The notes under the pieces: model-generated
What the model saw: only the letters and a program-made list of their open reading frames with translations
What the model was told of the DNA's origin: nothing
Database searches by the model: none
Origin: UBA1422 sp963676385
GTDB taxonomy: Bacteria > Bacillota > Clostridia > Peptostreptococcales > Anaerovoracaceae
Length of the DNA: 64,000 nucleotides
Direction of reading: 5' to 3'
NCBI GenBank assembly: GCA_963676385.2
Contig: CAXXMM010000014.1
Location: 580,288 to 644,287, forward strand
In this document: positions 38,432 through 48,071 of the stretch, one piece after another
Position numbering within the stretch: the first letter of the stretch is position 1
How the letters are laid out: every line of letters begins with the position of its first letter
Made by a program: the position numbers and the translations under genes

Positions 38432-40093
38432 TTAAGTAAGCTCGATTTTGTTTGGCTCAACTTTTGCCCCAATAATAGCCAGCAAAATCCCTATTGCCGC
38501 AAACAATGCCGAACCAATTTTAATACATGTCAGAACAGTTGCAAACACAGCACTTCCGGCGCTCTCGAACAGCCCTTCAAAATAATCTCCGGCACCCCAA
38601 CTTGCTTCATACCATGGCAAGAAAAAGACTCCAATCAAGCCAACGACAGCAAGCATAAGGAATAAAAAGGACATACGTTTCAAATCACCTGTTGCCAACC
38701 CGGTCTTTGCATTAACCGGAAATCTTTCTGGATCTTTCTTGGCAAGTCCACCGTATCTTTTTTTCCATATGATATAAAGGATAGGTCCTGAAACAAGACC
38801 GGCCATGCCACCGATAAAATAATCCGAACCGTTGATCATAAACGATATGAAGGCAACTGTAATCGGCAAAATACAGAGCACGCATAACAACCCATAGCCT
38901 CCGGGTATTTTGAACTGGTATTCTTCGGCGGGTATTTTCTTTCTCAGAATCATAGCTGAAATATATACCATGACGTAGGAAGAAGCCAGCAGAAATACGT
39001 CTAGCACGATTATCACACCGAAAGGAACCATGCATAAGATCAAGTTCGCTATGGAAACCGATAATACAGCAATATACGGCACTCCATGTTTTTTATCGCA
39101 CTTTACCAAAAGTGGAGGTGCCAAATGATCATCCGCAAGGGCAAAAAAACCTCTCGAACCCGACGCAATATAGGTGTTATAGATCGAGCACTGCGCCAAT
39201 ATAGCAACGACCACGAACACAACACCGAACGCCGGACCCCAGAATGTGGTTACTACTGTTGCATATCCTACACCTCCATCAGGCGCCCATTCTTCCCAAC
39301 GGCCCATCGAACCTAATCCCGCAACAGTCGGTAGGATATATACAGCCATAATCAATGGTATGGTAAGCAGTGTCCCCTTGGGAATCACCTGTGGGTTTGT
39401 GATTTCTCCTGCAATGGTCGACATGGATTCATATCCCGAATACATCCACATACCGATTGATATTCCCGAGCCGATATATAATATCCAATCTGTCCAGTTT
39501 GTCACTGGCGCAGGTGTAAACGGTCCAATCGATCCGGTCCAATGGGTGAATCCGCAGACTGCAACCATTGCAAAAGCAACAATTACAAGAATAGACAATA
39601 CCATGCTTACGATTCCTACATCCTTAACTCCGCGGATATTGATATAGGTAAAAATCATAATCATAATAACCTTTACGAAAAACTCTGCCGGTTTTGATAG
39701 ATCCCATTGGGTTGCGGCATAACCGCCGGCAAGAATGACATAAAGCGTATTGTCGATATAAATGGATATCGTCCGCCACCAGCCTGCCTGAAATCCCCAG
39801 AATTCTCCGAGAGCCTCCTGCACCCATTTGTAATATCCGCCTTCCTGCGGTCTTACTGATCCCAATTCCGAGGCTACCAACCCAAATGGCAGCCCCCAAA
39901 CAAACGGCAGTACAATAAGCATCACCACAGTCAGTCCAGGACCTGCTGCCGGCACCATTTCGTCAATGCCGTACGCGCCTGCAGCTACCAGGCAGAAAAT
40001 CATGAACACAACTGTAGAAACCTTCATGTCATGTTTTTTCAGCCCATGCTCTTCCATCGCGACAGCAGACGTAGTCTTTTCCACGTCATTCAT
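38432..40093 (-). CDS. APC-family amino-acid permease
   Basis: A 553-residue permease of the same branch as 17712-19358: AGAYGIDEMVPAAGPGLTVVMLIVLPFVWGLPFGLVASELGSVRPQEGG is almost the same segment. About 12-14 helices, a cytosolic loop and a short charged tail. AGGAG precedes its ATG. It follows the LysP-like permease gene by 67 bases and the two probably form one unit under the LuxR-type regulator. The substrate is unknown, likely an amino acid. Confidence 0.88.
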   Translation of the reverse strand: MNDVEKTTSAVAMEEHGLKKHDMKVSTVVFMIFCLVAAGAYGIDEMVPAAGPGLTVVMLIVLPFVWGLPFGLVASELGSVRPQEGGYYKWVQEALGEFWGFQAGWWRTISIYIDNTLYVILAGGYAATQWDLSKPAEFFVKVIMIMIFTYINIRGVKDVGIVSMVLSILVIVAFAMVAVCGFTHWTGSIGPFTPAPVTNWTDWILYIGSGISIGMWMYSGYESMSTIAGEITNPQVIPKGTLLTIPLIMAVYILPTVAGLGSMGRWEEWAPDGGVGYATVVTTFWGPAFGVVFVVVAILAQCSIYNTYIASGSRGFFALADDHLAPPLLVKCDKKHGVPYIAVLSVSIANLILCMVPFGVIIVLDVFLLASSYVMVYISAMILRKKIPAEEYQFKIPGGYGLLCVLCILPITVAFISFMINGSDYFIGGMAGLVSGPILYIIWKKRYGGLAKKDPERFPVNAKTGLATGDLKRMSFLFLMLAVVGLIGVFFLPWYEASWGAGDYFEGLFESAGSAVFATVLTCIKIGSALFAAIGILLAIIGAKVEPNKIELT

Positions 40094-40160
40094 TATGATT
40101 TCTCCTTTCTACAATAAAGACATATTTTTTGTACTGGATAATATCCACTATATACATTCC

Positions 40161-41558
40161 TCACATTTTGATTGGATACTTTTCATCAAAAGTTACTTCG
40201 TCGGCGCCAAGCATAACAACTGTTCTGATTTTGCCCCTCTTCTTTTGAATTACATATATAATGATTGGGACAAAGATTGCAATCAATGAGATGACGAGCA
40301 CCGGCATTCCACCATCCTGAAAGGCGAGCAATACCATAGCCGCAACCTGAACAATGATGGAAAAATAAGCAAGCCCCGGATACCATTTTGCTTTTAACGT
40401 CAATGCTTCTTGGACATCGTAGCCTCTGGCCTTCAACTTACGGCGGAAGGCCACATGAGACCAGCAGATTCCAACCCAGCACAGCGTACCTGTGAATCCC
40501 GAAATCCCGATAAGACTTGCATAGAGCGGTAATCCTCCTTCACCCCAAAGGCCTAACTCATTGGAGGCAAATCCAAGCAGAAATACCAACCAGACAGGAA
40601 TAATTGTAAATACAGTTGCATTATATGGCGTATTGAACCGATTCAGATTGGAGAGGAACTTTGGTGCCATCCCTTCAACAGAAAGGCCGTACAATGCTCG
40701 TACGGTGCCATAAAATCCCGAATTTGCGCAGCTGAAAGCCGCGATCAGTGTTACTACCGTAAATAAACCCGCCGCCCAATTCAGACCGTAAGCACCTAAT
40801 GTGTATGCAAAGATAGACTGATCCAGACCTGCTTTCGCATAAGGGACAATCAGTGTTAAGACGAATATAGGGATTAAATAAATTAATATGATTCGATAAG
40901 CCACTCTTTTGCATGCAAGCGGCACGTTGGTCTCTGGATCTTGGGTTTCCGCTGCGGACACATTGGTAAAAGGATGCAAATCCCCTCCCACCAAACCGGA
41001 CCAGATGCCAATTCCACAAATTACAAAAACAACAACGGCTAAAATTTTAACAATAGCCATAACTGATTCTATGTGCCCAAACCATTTTACGTGGTAAAGG
41101 TTTACCGCGGTTAAAATTGTAAGCGCGAGAAGCCCCCAGACAAAGGTGCTCCATGCAGGGTTTTTAAACGGTAATGTAACAAAATTATTCATAAATATTC
41201 CGCAAGCTAATGCTTCAGACGGTATGTATACAACCCAATTGACCCAAAAAGCCCAGCCGATTCCCGCCGAAGCGGTATCTCCCATAAATTCTCTCGTATA
41301 AGATACGAAGGATCCTCGCCTTGGGATATTAACCAGCAACTCGGCAAAAGATTGCATTACACCATAAATTGTAACTCCTGCAATGGCATAGGCTACCATT
41401 ATTGCTCCAGGACCCATCTGCGAAAACGTCAATCCCAACCCCAGAAAATATCCGGAACCGATAATCCCCCCCAACGCAATCAGCGATACATGCCACGGTT
41501 GGATTCCGCGGGCAAGAGTACGTTCACTCTTCATTATTTCTCGACTCTTTTCTATCAT
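40161..41558 (-). CDS. amino-acid permease (AAT/LysP-like)
   Basis: A 465-residue APC-superfamily permease of the amino-acid transporter branch: ALGGIIGSGYFLGLGLTFSQMGPGAIMVAYAIAG is the typical first helix pair, and the conserved ELLVNIPRRGSFVSYTREFMG follows. AGGAGG lies seven bases before the ATG. A perfect 18-base palindrome (41612-41629) and a strong hairpin lie upstream, the second serving the neighbouring LuxR gene. Cargo unknown. Confidence 0.88.
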   Translation of the reverse strand: MIEKSREIMKSERTLARGIQPWHVSLIALGGIIGSGYFLGLGLTFSQMGPGAIMVAYAIAGVTIYGVMQSFAELLVNIPRRGSFVSYTREFMGDTASAGIGWAFWVNWVVYIPSEALACGIFMNNFVTLPFKNPAWSTFVWGLLALTILTAVNLYHVKWFGHIESVMAIVKILAVVVFVICGIGIWSGLVGGDLHPFTNVSAAETQDPETNVPLACKRVAYRIILIYLIPIFVLTLIVPYAKAGLDQSIFAYTLGAYGLNWAAGLFTVVTLIAAFSCANSGFYGTVRALYGLSVEGMAPKFLSNLNRFNTPYNATVFTIIPVWLVFLLGFASNELGLWGEGGLPLYASLIGISGFTGTLCWVGICWSHVAFRRKLKARGYDVQEALTLKAKWYPGLAYFSIIVQVAAMVLLAFQDGGMPVLVISLIAIFVPIIIYVIQKKRGKIRTVVMLGADEVTFDEKYPIKM

Positions 41559-41611
41559 TGTTTCATATCCTCCTCTTCCTCCTTTTCATTTGTTTGTACA
41601 GTGCTTTTTCA

Positions 41612-41629
41612 TTCTTACTTAAGTAAGAA
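41612..41629. promoter_or_regulatory. 18-base perfect palindrome, likely operator
   Basis: TTCTTACTTAAGTAAGAA, self-complementary, 54-71 bases upstream of the permease start codon. Its size is suitable for a dimeric LuxR-type or TetR-type regulator; the LuxR-family gene is the nearest candidate. Confidence 0.5.
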
Positions 41630-41693
41630 CTAACACAAGAACAAAAACCTGATTATTTCAAATAATTAATAGCACATGGCACGGGCAAAATAA

Positions 41694-41737
41694 ATACCAC
41701 TATGGTGACATATTGAAAAATGTTACCATAGTGGTAT
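41694..41737 (-). terminator. hairpin after the LuxR-type gene
   Basis: Arms of 18 bases (41694-41711 and 41720-41737), 17 of 18 paired, eight-base loop; on the minus strand it is followed by TTATTTT. It lies 40 bases after the stop of the regulator gene. Confidence 0.75.
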
Positions 41738-41776
41738 AAGAATTAATGTGTGGGGGTTTCTACAATGAGTGGGGGG

Positions 41777-42751
41777 TTACTCTGATTTTATTAAATAAAT
41801 TAGTTCATATCGATTCTTAATATCCATTTTTTTATAAATGTTCTGTATGTGCCTCTTTACTGTACCCGTTGTTATGTTCAATCTGGTAGATATCTCCGGA
41901 TTGCTGTACCCTTTGTACACCAACTGTATCATTTCTTTTTCCCTTTTTGTTAGATTGAACCTTTCAGCAATTTCATTAATCGTATATGATTCGTCGCGAG
42001 TACCATAGATTTCATTGCTGCAATCTGATGGTGAGAGAAAAAAATTATTTTTATAAAGATATAAAACCGTCCACAAATTGAACACCAAATAGATTAGTGT
42101 ATTCGGGTTGAATGGGTATATCTCAACGATTATCGACCCAAAGGGATATGACACGAGTACAAGATCATCAAGATATGCCCAACAAAGATTAAATAGTATC
42201 ATTGCGTTAACAATAATAAAGTAATTTCTGTCCCGCTTATTAAGATTCCTATTTTTTCTTGCCGATATCATATCAAGCAAACCATACACTACGAGGGTAA
42301 CATAAAAAATCGTATCCGGCAAAATACCCAACAGTTTGCCTGAAGTTGAATAAATATTATATTCTTTATCCATAAAAAACAAATAAACGCTTGTCCACGT
42401 AACTAGTGAGAGGCCTCCTTCTACGAGAATGATCTGCACTCGTCTCTTAGGGGAGATTCCAATGAATGCATGAGCAAAGCGTAACCAATAATAGGCAAAA
42501 ATGATGAGCCCAATGTTGTACATCGTCATTAGAATTATATTCATTTCCCATTTTAAAAAGAAAAATGTCCTGTAGAAATCGGCAAATCCAACCAAAATAT
42601 ATATGAAAAAAGCCACATTAAATGTGCTCATGTGATTCAATAATGTTGTTCTCCTTCTTTTGCATATAACAAACAAAATAGAGATACAAGCAATTCCGGA
42701 TAAAAATGACGCAAAATATAAAAGAATGACATACCGTGAAAAATCATACAT
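41777..42751 (-). CDS. membrane-anchored LuxR-family regulator
   Basis: A 324-residue protein with seven or so membrane helices (residues 10-230), then a C-terminal LuxR helix-turn-helix: FNLTKREKEMIQLVYKGYSNPEISTRLNITTGTVKRHIQNIYKKM. The plan is a 7TM sensor fused to a DNA-binding domain without a kinase, a type known in Clostridia. It neighbours two amino-acid permease genes transcribed in the same direction and probably regulates them. Terminator at 41694-41737. Confidence 0.85.
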   Translation of the reverse strand: MYDFSRYVILLYFASFLSGIACISILFVICKRRRTTLLNHMSTFNVAFFIYILVGFADFYRTFFFLKWEMNIILMTMYNIGLIIFAYYWLRFAHAFIGISPKRRVQIILVEGGLSLVTWTSVYLFFMDKEYNIYSTSGKLLGILPDTIFYVTLVVYGLLDMISARKNRNLNKRDRNYFIIVNAMILFNLCWAYLDDLVLVSYPFGSIIVEIYPFNPNTLIYLVFNLWTVLYLYKNNFFLSPSDCSNEIYGTRDESYTINEIAERFNLTKREKEMIQLVYKGYSNPEISTRLNITTGTVKRHIQNIYKKMDIKNRYELIYLIKSE

Positions 42752-42873
42752 AATCAGTGACCTCGTTTAATCAATATTGCCATTATATCATAATCTTCTT
42801 TATATTGTTCTGGAGACTGCATATAATTTAAAACAACGTCCATCACATTTACTACAATTCCGGACATTACTTC

Positions 42874-43242
42874 TTAAGCGCGAATCCCGCAACCACCAAT
42901 ATTCCTTGGTAATTCAAGAAAGAAATCTTCCGCAACAGTTCTAAATTCCTCACTGTTTGACATTATCGCCCCCACATCCTGCTTAGACGCCGCCCTGTCA
43001 TCAATGATGTTTTGAGTAAATTCTTTTAATGCAAACTCTCCTTCAAAACTATCTGCAATTACCTTCCCCACTAAATCCGGGCGTTCCAATGCAATATTTA
43101 TTGCAACCAACGCCCCGCCACTACTACCTATCAAGTGAACTTTTCCATATTTCATATGTTCGATAAATTCAATTGTTTGGAATTTGTGTTCTCTCTTTCT
43201 ATACACATGAGGCTGGAGTACCCAGTGCTCGTTTTTTGACAT
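42874..43242 (-). pseudogene. alpha/beta hydrolase fragment
   Basis: A 122-residue fragment with the nucleophile elbow HLIGSSGGALVAINIALERPDLVGKVI of an alpha/beta hydrolase. Both ends are missing: the first 10 or so residues (MSKNEHWVLQ) are read from a leftover end of the IS3-family element (43219-43240), and the C-terminus with the catalytic His is absent. It has therefore been cut by mobile-element activity and is unlikely to be functional. Confidence 0.75.
43219..43240. mobile_element. 22-base remnant of IS3-family end
   Basis: Matches the right end of the IS3-family element (52783-52820) over 22 bases with one difference, including the run TACCCAGTGCTCG. The match continues neither side, so it is a leftover of an insertion and deletion. 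Confidence 0.65.
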
Positions 43243-43255
43243 GGTTCAATTTTAA

Positions 43256-44596
43256 TTATTTAGCAATAAGCTTGTAATGATATACATTCTTGTATTTGTT
43301 AAGCAGTAGGAAGGATAATATTACAGTAGTAATTTCAGCAAAAACTACGGTCAGCCACACACCATCAAGTCCAAATATGAGTGGCAGTGTTATGGCTCCT
43401 ATGATTACCATAATCAATCCTCTACTCAATGAAATTAGCGCGGCTACTATTCCATTTCCATATGAAGTAAAAAATCCCGATGCAAATATGTTAATTCCTG
43501 TAAACAGGAAGGCTGCAGAGATAAACCGTATCCCTCTGATTGCCATGTGATATACCTTGGTATCTGCTCCTACAAACACGCCGGCCAACAGAGGGGCTTC
43601 AATCAATGCGAGAAGCGCGACGCCAATGGAAGATACTACAATAAATATTCTGGAGTATTTAAGAAACAAATTCACCTTTTCATAATCTTTTGCCCCATAA
43701 TAATAACTGATCAATGGTCCAACACCTGTTATGAAGCCTAGATGAATGGAAATCAACAAATAATGTGCATTTAATACAATGCTAAGCGTTGCCAAACCAT
43801 CTTCCCCCGCCAACCCAAGTACTATAATATTAAATATGTATACCGTAATTGCGACCGATGATTCAGAAACCATTTCCGCGGAACCATTTACAAAACTATT
43901 TTTAACGTAATTACCATCCCATTTGAACTTTATCAGTTTTAACTTTGTTTTCTGCGTCAAAAAATATGCAATGCCCAAAATCATTATTGTGGTCTGCCCT
44001 GCCGCTGTTGCCCAGCCCGCACCTGCAATCCCCCAATCCCAAAGAACAATAAATATATAATCTAAAAATATATGTACAATCCCACCGGATACATACAGGA
44101 AAAGTGTAAATCCCGGTCTCCCATCCACTCTAATAAAATACTCAAGCATTACGCCTAAAAAAGCAGCCGGCAACGCAATAATTAAAATCCAAGCATAATC
44201 CATACAGTAATCCCATAGTCGACTTGTTGCGCCTAACAATCCAACTAATTCTTCCAAAAACACCAGACAAAAAATAACCGCTAAAACTCCAAGAACTATG
44301 GTAACTACGCATATTAATGAAAATTTTTCATTGGCTTCGCGGGCCTTTCCTTCCCCCATCTTAATTGCCACAATCGCACTAGACCCAGCAGCCAGCATAA
44401 TAGAAATGCCCCATCCCAGTCCAGAAATTGGATACACAATGTTAATTGCTGCCAAAGCATCCGAACTAACAAAGTTGGCAACGAAAATTGCATCAATTAA
44501 ATAATAGAAAGCAATGAAAACCAACATAATTACCGAAGGCACAACAAAACCCACAAATTTTTTAACAGTTACACCCTGATCAAATAAATGTTCCAT
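43256..44596 (-). CDS. MATE-family efflux transporter
   Basis: A 446-residue multidrug and toxin extrusion protein with 12 helices: SVIMLVFIAFYYLIDAIFVANFVSSDALAAINIVYPISGLGWGISIMLAAGSSAIVAIKMGEGK is the standard MATE start. The C-terminal half repeats the pattern. It is divergent from a MerR-type gene (44739), with a MerR-like dyad in between. This pairing is usual for drug-induced efflux; the cargo is unknown. Confidence 0.9.
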   Translation of the reverse strand: MEHLFDQGVTVKKFVGFVVPSVIMLVFIAFYYLIDAIFVANFVSSDALAAINIVYPISGLGWGISIMLAAGSSAIVAIKMGEGKAREANEKFSLICVVTIVLGVLAVIFCLVFLEELVGLLGATSRLWDYCMDYAWILIIALPAAFLGVMLEYFIRVDGRPGFTLFLYVSGGIVHIFLDYIFIVLWDWGIAGAGWATAAGQTTIMILGIAYFLTQKTKLKLIKFKWDGNYVKNSFVNGSAEMVSESSVAITVYIFNIIVLGLAGEDGLATLSIVLNAHYLLISIHLGFITGVGPLISYYYGAKDYEKVNLFLKYSRIFIVVSSIGVALLALIEAPLLAGVFVGADTKVYHMAIRGIRFISAAFLFTGINIFASGFFTSYGNGIVAALISLSRGLIMVIIGAITLPLIFGLDGVWLTVVFAEITTVILSFLLLNKYKNVYHYKLIAK

Positions 44597-44691
44597 ACTA
44601 CATCCATCCCTGCCATTTATTGGGATTATAGTGATGCTTTCTCACATGCAATCCTATCAACTAATGGCAATCTTGAAATCTTTCATGTTTT

Positions 44692-44714
44692 ATGGTAGGG
44701 TATACGGTAACCAT
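44692..44714. promoter_or_regulatory. MerR-type operator dyad
   Basis: ATGGT and ACCAT arms 13 bases apart with AGGGTATACGGTA between them, 25-47 bases before the MerR start codon and about 100 before the MATE start. The length and centre suit a MerR-family operator within a stretched promoter. Confidence 0.55.
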
Positions 44715-44738
44715 ATAGTCAATAGAGGAAAGAAGAAA

Positions 44739-45590
44739 ATGGAAGAGACCCGTGACAAAAATCTTCAGGGATATTTTACTACAGGAGAATTTGCCAAGCT
44801 TTGCAAAGTTAAAAAGCAGACTCTATTTCATTATGATGACATCGGCATTTTTTCGCCGGAGATAAAAAAAGAAAACGGCTATCGCTATTATTCTTACAAC
44901 CAGTTGGAAGTATTCGGTGTGATTTCAATCCTTAAGGGAATGGACATGCCACTCAAAAGCATCAAATTTTATTTAGACCATCGCAGCCCCGAGGATCTAA
45001 TTCATCTTTTAAAAAAAGAAATCCTTGAGATAGACCAAAAATTAGAAGATTTGGTTTGGCGGAAGGAGTTCCTTAACACCAAAGTTCAACTAACCCAAGA
45101 TGCTTTGCACATAGAAACCGGGGTTGTCCATATCGAAGAATTATTAGAGGACGCGCCCTTTATTGCTACACCTTATAATGATACTGACGATGATATGAAG
45201 ATTGCACAAGCTGTAATGGGGCACCTAAACTTTTGCCATGATTTGGATATATATAGTGCCTATTCCATCGGTGGGATGATTCCAACCAATAAGATACCTA
45301 CAGATACTTGCTATAATTACTCTTATTTTTATACAAAACTAAACAAGAACGAGAGTGATGATGCAAATTATAGAAAACCTAGTGGTCAATATGCAGTCAT
45401 TTATCATAAGGGCGGCTACAATACTGCTTCCCTTGACTATGCCAAACTGGCGGAATACATAAAGGCCCATGGATACACGATGGGTGATTATTTCTATGAA
45501 GACGTCATACTGGATGAGTTGTCTATGAAAGGATATGACAATTATGTTCTAAAGATTTCGGTACAATATATTCCTAAATCTAAACCCTAA
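44739..45590 (+). CDS. MerR-family regulator with GyrI-like domain
   Basis: A 283-residue protein. N-terminal winged helix (YFTTGEFAKLCKVKKQTLFHYDDIGIFSPEI, then NGYRYYSYNQLEVFGVISILKGMDMPL), a dimerising helix, and a C-terminal GyrI-like (effector-binding) domain with SAYSIGGMIP and GQYAVIYHKGGYN. It therefore resembles BmrR. Start at ATG 44739 after GAGGAAAG; 36 upstream codons are open but not family-like. Divergent from the MATE gene, so probably its activator. Confidence 0.87.
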   Translation: MEETRDKNLQGYFTTGEFAKLCKVKKQTLFHYDDIGIFSPEIKKENGYRYYSYNQLEVFGVISILKGMDMPLKSIKFYLDHRSPEDLIHLLKKEILEIDQKLEDLVWRKEFLNTKVQLTQDALHIETGVVHIEELLEDAPFIATPYNDTDDDMKIAQAVMGHLNFCHDLDIYSAYSIGGMIPTNKIPTDTCYNYSYFYTKLNKNESDDANYRKPSGQYAVIYHKGGYNTASLDYAKLAEYIKAHGYTMGDYFYEDVILDELSMKGYDNYVLKISVQYIPKSKP

Positions 45591-45702
45591 AAAATTATAT
45601 GGTTTAGCTTTGTGCCTATTGTTCACCGCATCACCTTCATTCTTCTATCCTTCAAATTGATATCTATTCATGCAAAAAAAGCAAAACCAAGGCCTAAAAT
45701 TG

Positions 45703-46746
45703 TTATTCTTCATTTTTTATCCCACCAATTGCCTTATCAAAGTCTGATTGAAACAATCGATCCTGGATAATACGGTATTTCTCAAATTCACTTTCTGCAT
45801 GGGCCTTAGCAATTTCTGCCGTTACTTTTCCTGCATCCATCAAAACCGCTCGGTCAGTTGCCTGTATGAAACGATTCAACCGTGTTTCCCAATCCAACAT
45901 GGTCATAGGTATATGCCGGAGCGCCATATCTTCTGCAATGTCCAAATAAGCAGAAACCAGCCGCTGCAGCTGTTCCATCTCAAATTTGCTCAGGTAGTTT
46001 TTAGCTACTGACACGTCAAATTTCTGAATTTTCCCATGGGGCGCATCCTTCCAAGTGGCCAGCCCCATATGTTCCTTTTTGGCATCAGCGCGAGTATATA
46101 GAACCTCCGAAGCAGTCTGTCCGTGAATCGCCCAATGAAGCTTGTTTTGTACAGTAGCAAAAAAACGCTTTGTGGCGCTTGCATTCACATCATAATCAAT
46201 AGCAGTTGCATAAATGTCGGTAATTTTTTGATAGAACTTACGCTCGCTAAGTCGTATTTCACGAACACGTTGGAGTTGTTCTTCAAAGTATTGCTCAGTC
46301 AGGATAGTTCCGCCGCTTTTTAGGCGTTCATCATCCATTGCAAAACCTTTAATCGTGTAATCCTTTACAACCTGATTGGCCCATTTACGGAACTGCACTG
46401 CGCGTTCATTATTCACTTTAAAACCCACGGCTATAATCATTTGCAGGTTATAATGTTTAATATCGCGTGCAACTTGGCGCGCACCCTCGGTTTGAACTAT
46501 CCGGAAATCCCGGATAGTTGCTCTCAGTTCCAATTCTTGATCTCCATATATTTTTTGAATGTGCTCATTAATAGTTCTTACATCCACATCATAAAGAGTA
46601 GCAAGCATCTTTTGCGTGAGCCAAATGTTTTCATCTTCGTACCGCATTTCAAAGCTTTGCGGGTTATCGCCTGTCGCAGCGATATATGTCAGGTATTCGG
46701 CCGCACTGGAACGGATGGTGATTTCATTATTCTTTTTCTTCGCCAT
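45703..46746 (-). CDS. rhuM: RhuM-family protein
   Basis: A 347-residue protein matching RhuM (virulence RhuM family): SAAEYLTYIAATG, WLTQKMLATLYDVDVRTINEHIQKIY, NERAVQFRKWANQVVKDYTIKGFAMDDERL, then a helical tail. First named in Salmonella; similar genes occur in mobile or defence-like settings and its action is not known. The Bro-N protein is upstream by 48 bases in the same direction. AGGAG before the ATG. Confidence 0.85.
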   Translation of the reverse strand: MAKKKNNEITIRSSAAEYLTYIAATGDNPQSFEMRYEDENIWLTQKMLATLYDVDVRTINEHIQKIYGDQELELRATIRDFRIVQTEGARQVARDIKHYNLQMIIAVGFKVNNERAVQFRKWANQVVKDYTIKGFAMDDERLKSGGTILTEQYFEEQLQRVREIRLSERKFYQKITDIYATAIDYDVNASATKRFFATVQNKLHWAIHGQTASEVLYTRADAKKEHMGLATWKDAPHGKIQKFDVSVAKNYLSKFEMEQLQRLVSAYLDIAEDMALRHIPMTMLDWETRLNRFIQATDRAVLMDAGKVTAEIAKAHAESEFEKYRIIQDRLFQSDFDKAIGGIKNEE

Positions 46747-46793
46747 GAGTTTTATCTCCTCCGCCTTTATTTCATGATTATCCCTATTACCTG

Positions 46794-47843
46794 TTAGATA
46801 TCCTCAACCAATCTTACTACAGGCTCTTTACATTTTTTGCACTTGCCCTTGAGCAGTATGCCGAACTTATCGTTATGTATGGAATATTCTACTATAGTAG
46901 TCACTCCGCAATTTGAGCAATAAACATTATCTATGAATTTTTTTTGTATATTCTCAGGTATCGTATTCCATTTTTGCGCTGCCTTTACATCTGTAGATTC
47001 CTCAATAACGTCAGCAACCAGTAGCGAGAAGTCAACCATGTTTTTGTTTGTTATGACAGGTTTCCCTGTATCGGCTTCAATTTCTTTTCGTGCGTTTCCT
47101 GCAATTCGACCTCCTCGCTGTGCTACCCGCTTATTTTCTTCGAAGGTCTTTGGTTCTACTGTCTTGGAAATTTCGGTTGTGGTAGCCTCCGCAAGCATGC
47201 TCAGAACCAATTCCAACGTTGACATGTTATCGCGGAGATTTTCCTTTTTTAACCCTTTGTGTTGTTTATACCGTCGGGTCGTCATACCGGACCATGCTCT
47301 TGTAATTTCGTCGGTCAGTATAGCGTATTCTTGCCTTTGGTTTACGCCACGGTCATCCCACTCATCAGTAAGCTCTTTGCGTACTTGAATCGCCTGCAAT
47401 CTCTGATTAATCCACTCGCGAGTATATCCTTTTTTCAAGTATGTAGCGAGTGCGCGGTCAATAGTGAGCTCCGGATCAATTGTTTCTTCTACCCGTTCAC
47501 GGCCAACCTGCGCAAGCCACATTTTGAAAGGTTCAGCTTTCGGCGACGGAATTGACTGTATAATGCGCAAAAGCTGTTCAGTGTTTGCAACATCCGTCAA
47601 TCGATTTTTCCCGTCAACCGCTTTCATTTTCAACTGCTTACAATTTGTAAGCAGTTGAGCGCCTTCTTCAATGAGCCGTTTTTTCAAAACAGCCCAGTAT
47701 GTACTCGCGCTCCGTGGCGTTGCCTGATCGGTCAGTACTGACACTGCATCCACCACAGAAAAGTACCACTCTTGTTCCTCTTCATCCCAAGCTGTACGAA
47801 TGCGCTTATCTTCAAATAATTGAATTTTGTTATTGCCATCCAT
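46794..47843 (-). CDS. Bro-N/antirepressor-like protein with zinc ribbon
   Basis: A 349-residue protein: an N-terminal Bro-N (phage antirepressor-like) domain (TAWDEEEQEWYFSVVDAVSVLTDQATPRSASTYWAVLKKRL), a helical middle (DELTDEW, ENKRVAQRGGRIAGNARKEIE), and a C-terminal four-cysteine zinc ribbon (CSNC ... CKKC). Such genes often sit in prophage or accessory DNA. Start at ATG 47843, a better ribosome site than the upstream one. It precedes RhuM; the two may form one unit, whose function is unknown. Confidence 0.8.
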   Translation of the reverse strand: MDGNNKIQLFEDKRIRTAWDEEEQEWYFSVVDAVSVLTDQATPRSASTYWAVLKKRLIEEGAQLLTNCKQLKMKAVDGKNRLTDVANTEQLLRIIQSIPSPKAEPFKMWLAQVGRERVEETIDPELTIDRALATYLKKGYTREWINQRLQAIQVRKELTDEWDDRGVNQRQEYAILTDEITRAWSGMTTRRYKQHKGLKKENLRDNMSTLELVLSMLAEATTTEISKTVEPKTFEENKRVAQRGGRIAGNARKEIEADTGKPVITNKNMVDFSLLVADVIEESTDVKAAQKWNTIPENIQKKFIDNVYCSNCGVTTIVEYSIHNDKFGILLKGKCKKCKEPVVRLVEDI

Positions 47844-48071
47844 TATTAGCCTCACCACCTTCAACATTTAAATCCATCAAATTCAATAGGTTAAAATATA
47901 ACTTAAATATATTATAGCAAACATATGTTCTTATCACAACCCCATTTCTTTTGCAACAGAAAACCTGTCCCAATCAACAAGCCAAAATGTTATGTGAATT
48001 TTTTTGTGGTTGAGAGGCCGATTCTATGCAGATAGAATCACAGTTCCCCACTGCTATTTTTTCGGCTCATA

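Noticed and set aside
48020..48039. 8-bp hairpin GATTCTAT/ATAGAATC near the DUF1048 gene end
   Set aside because: No T-run after it on the minus strand, so not called as a terminator; may be chance.
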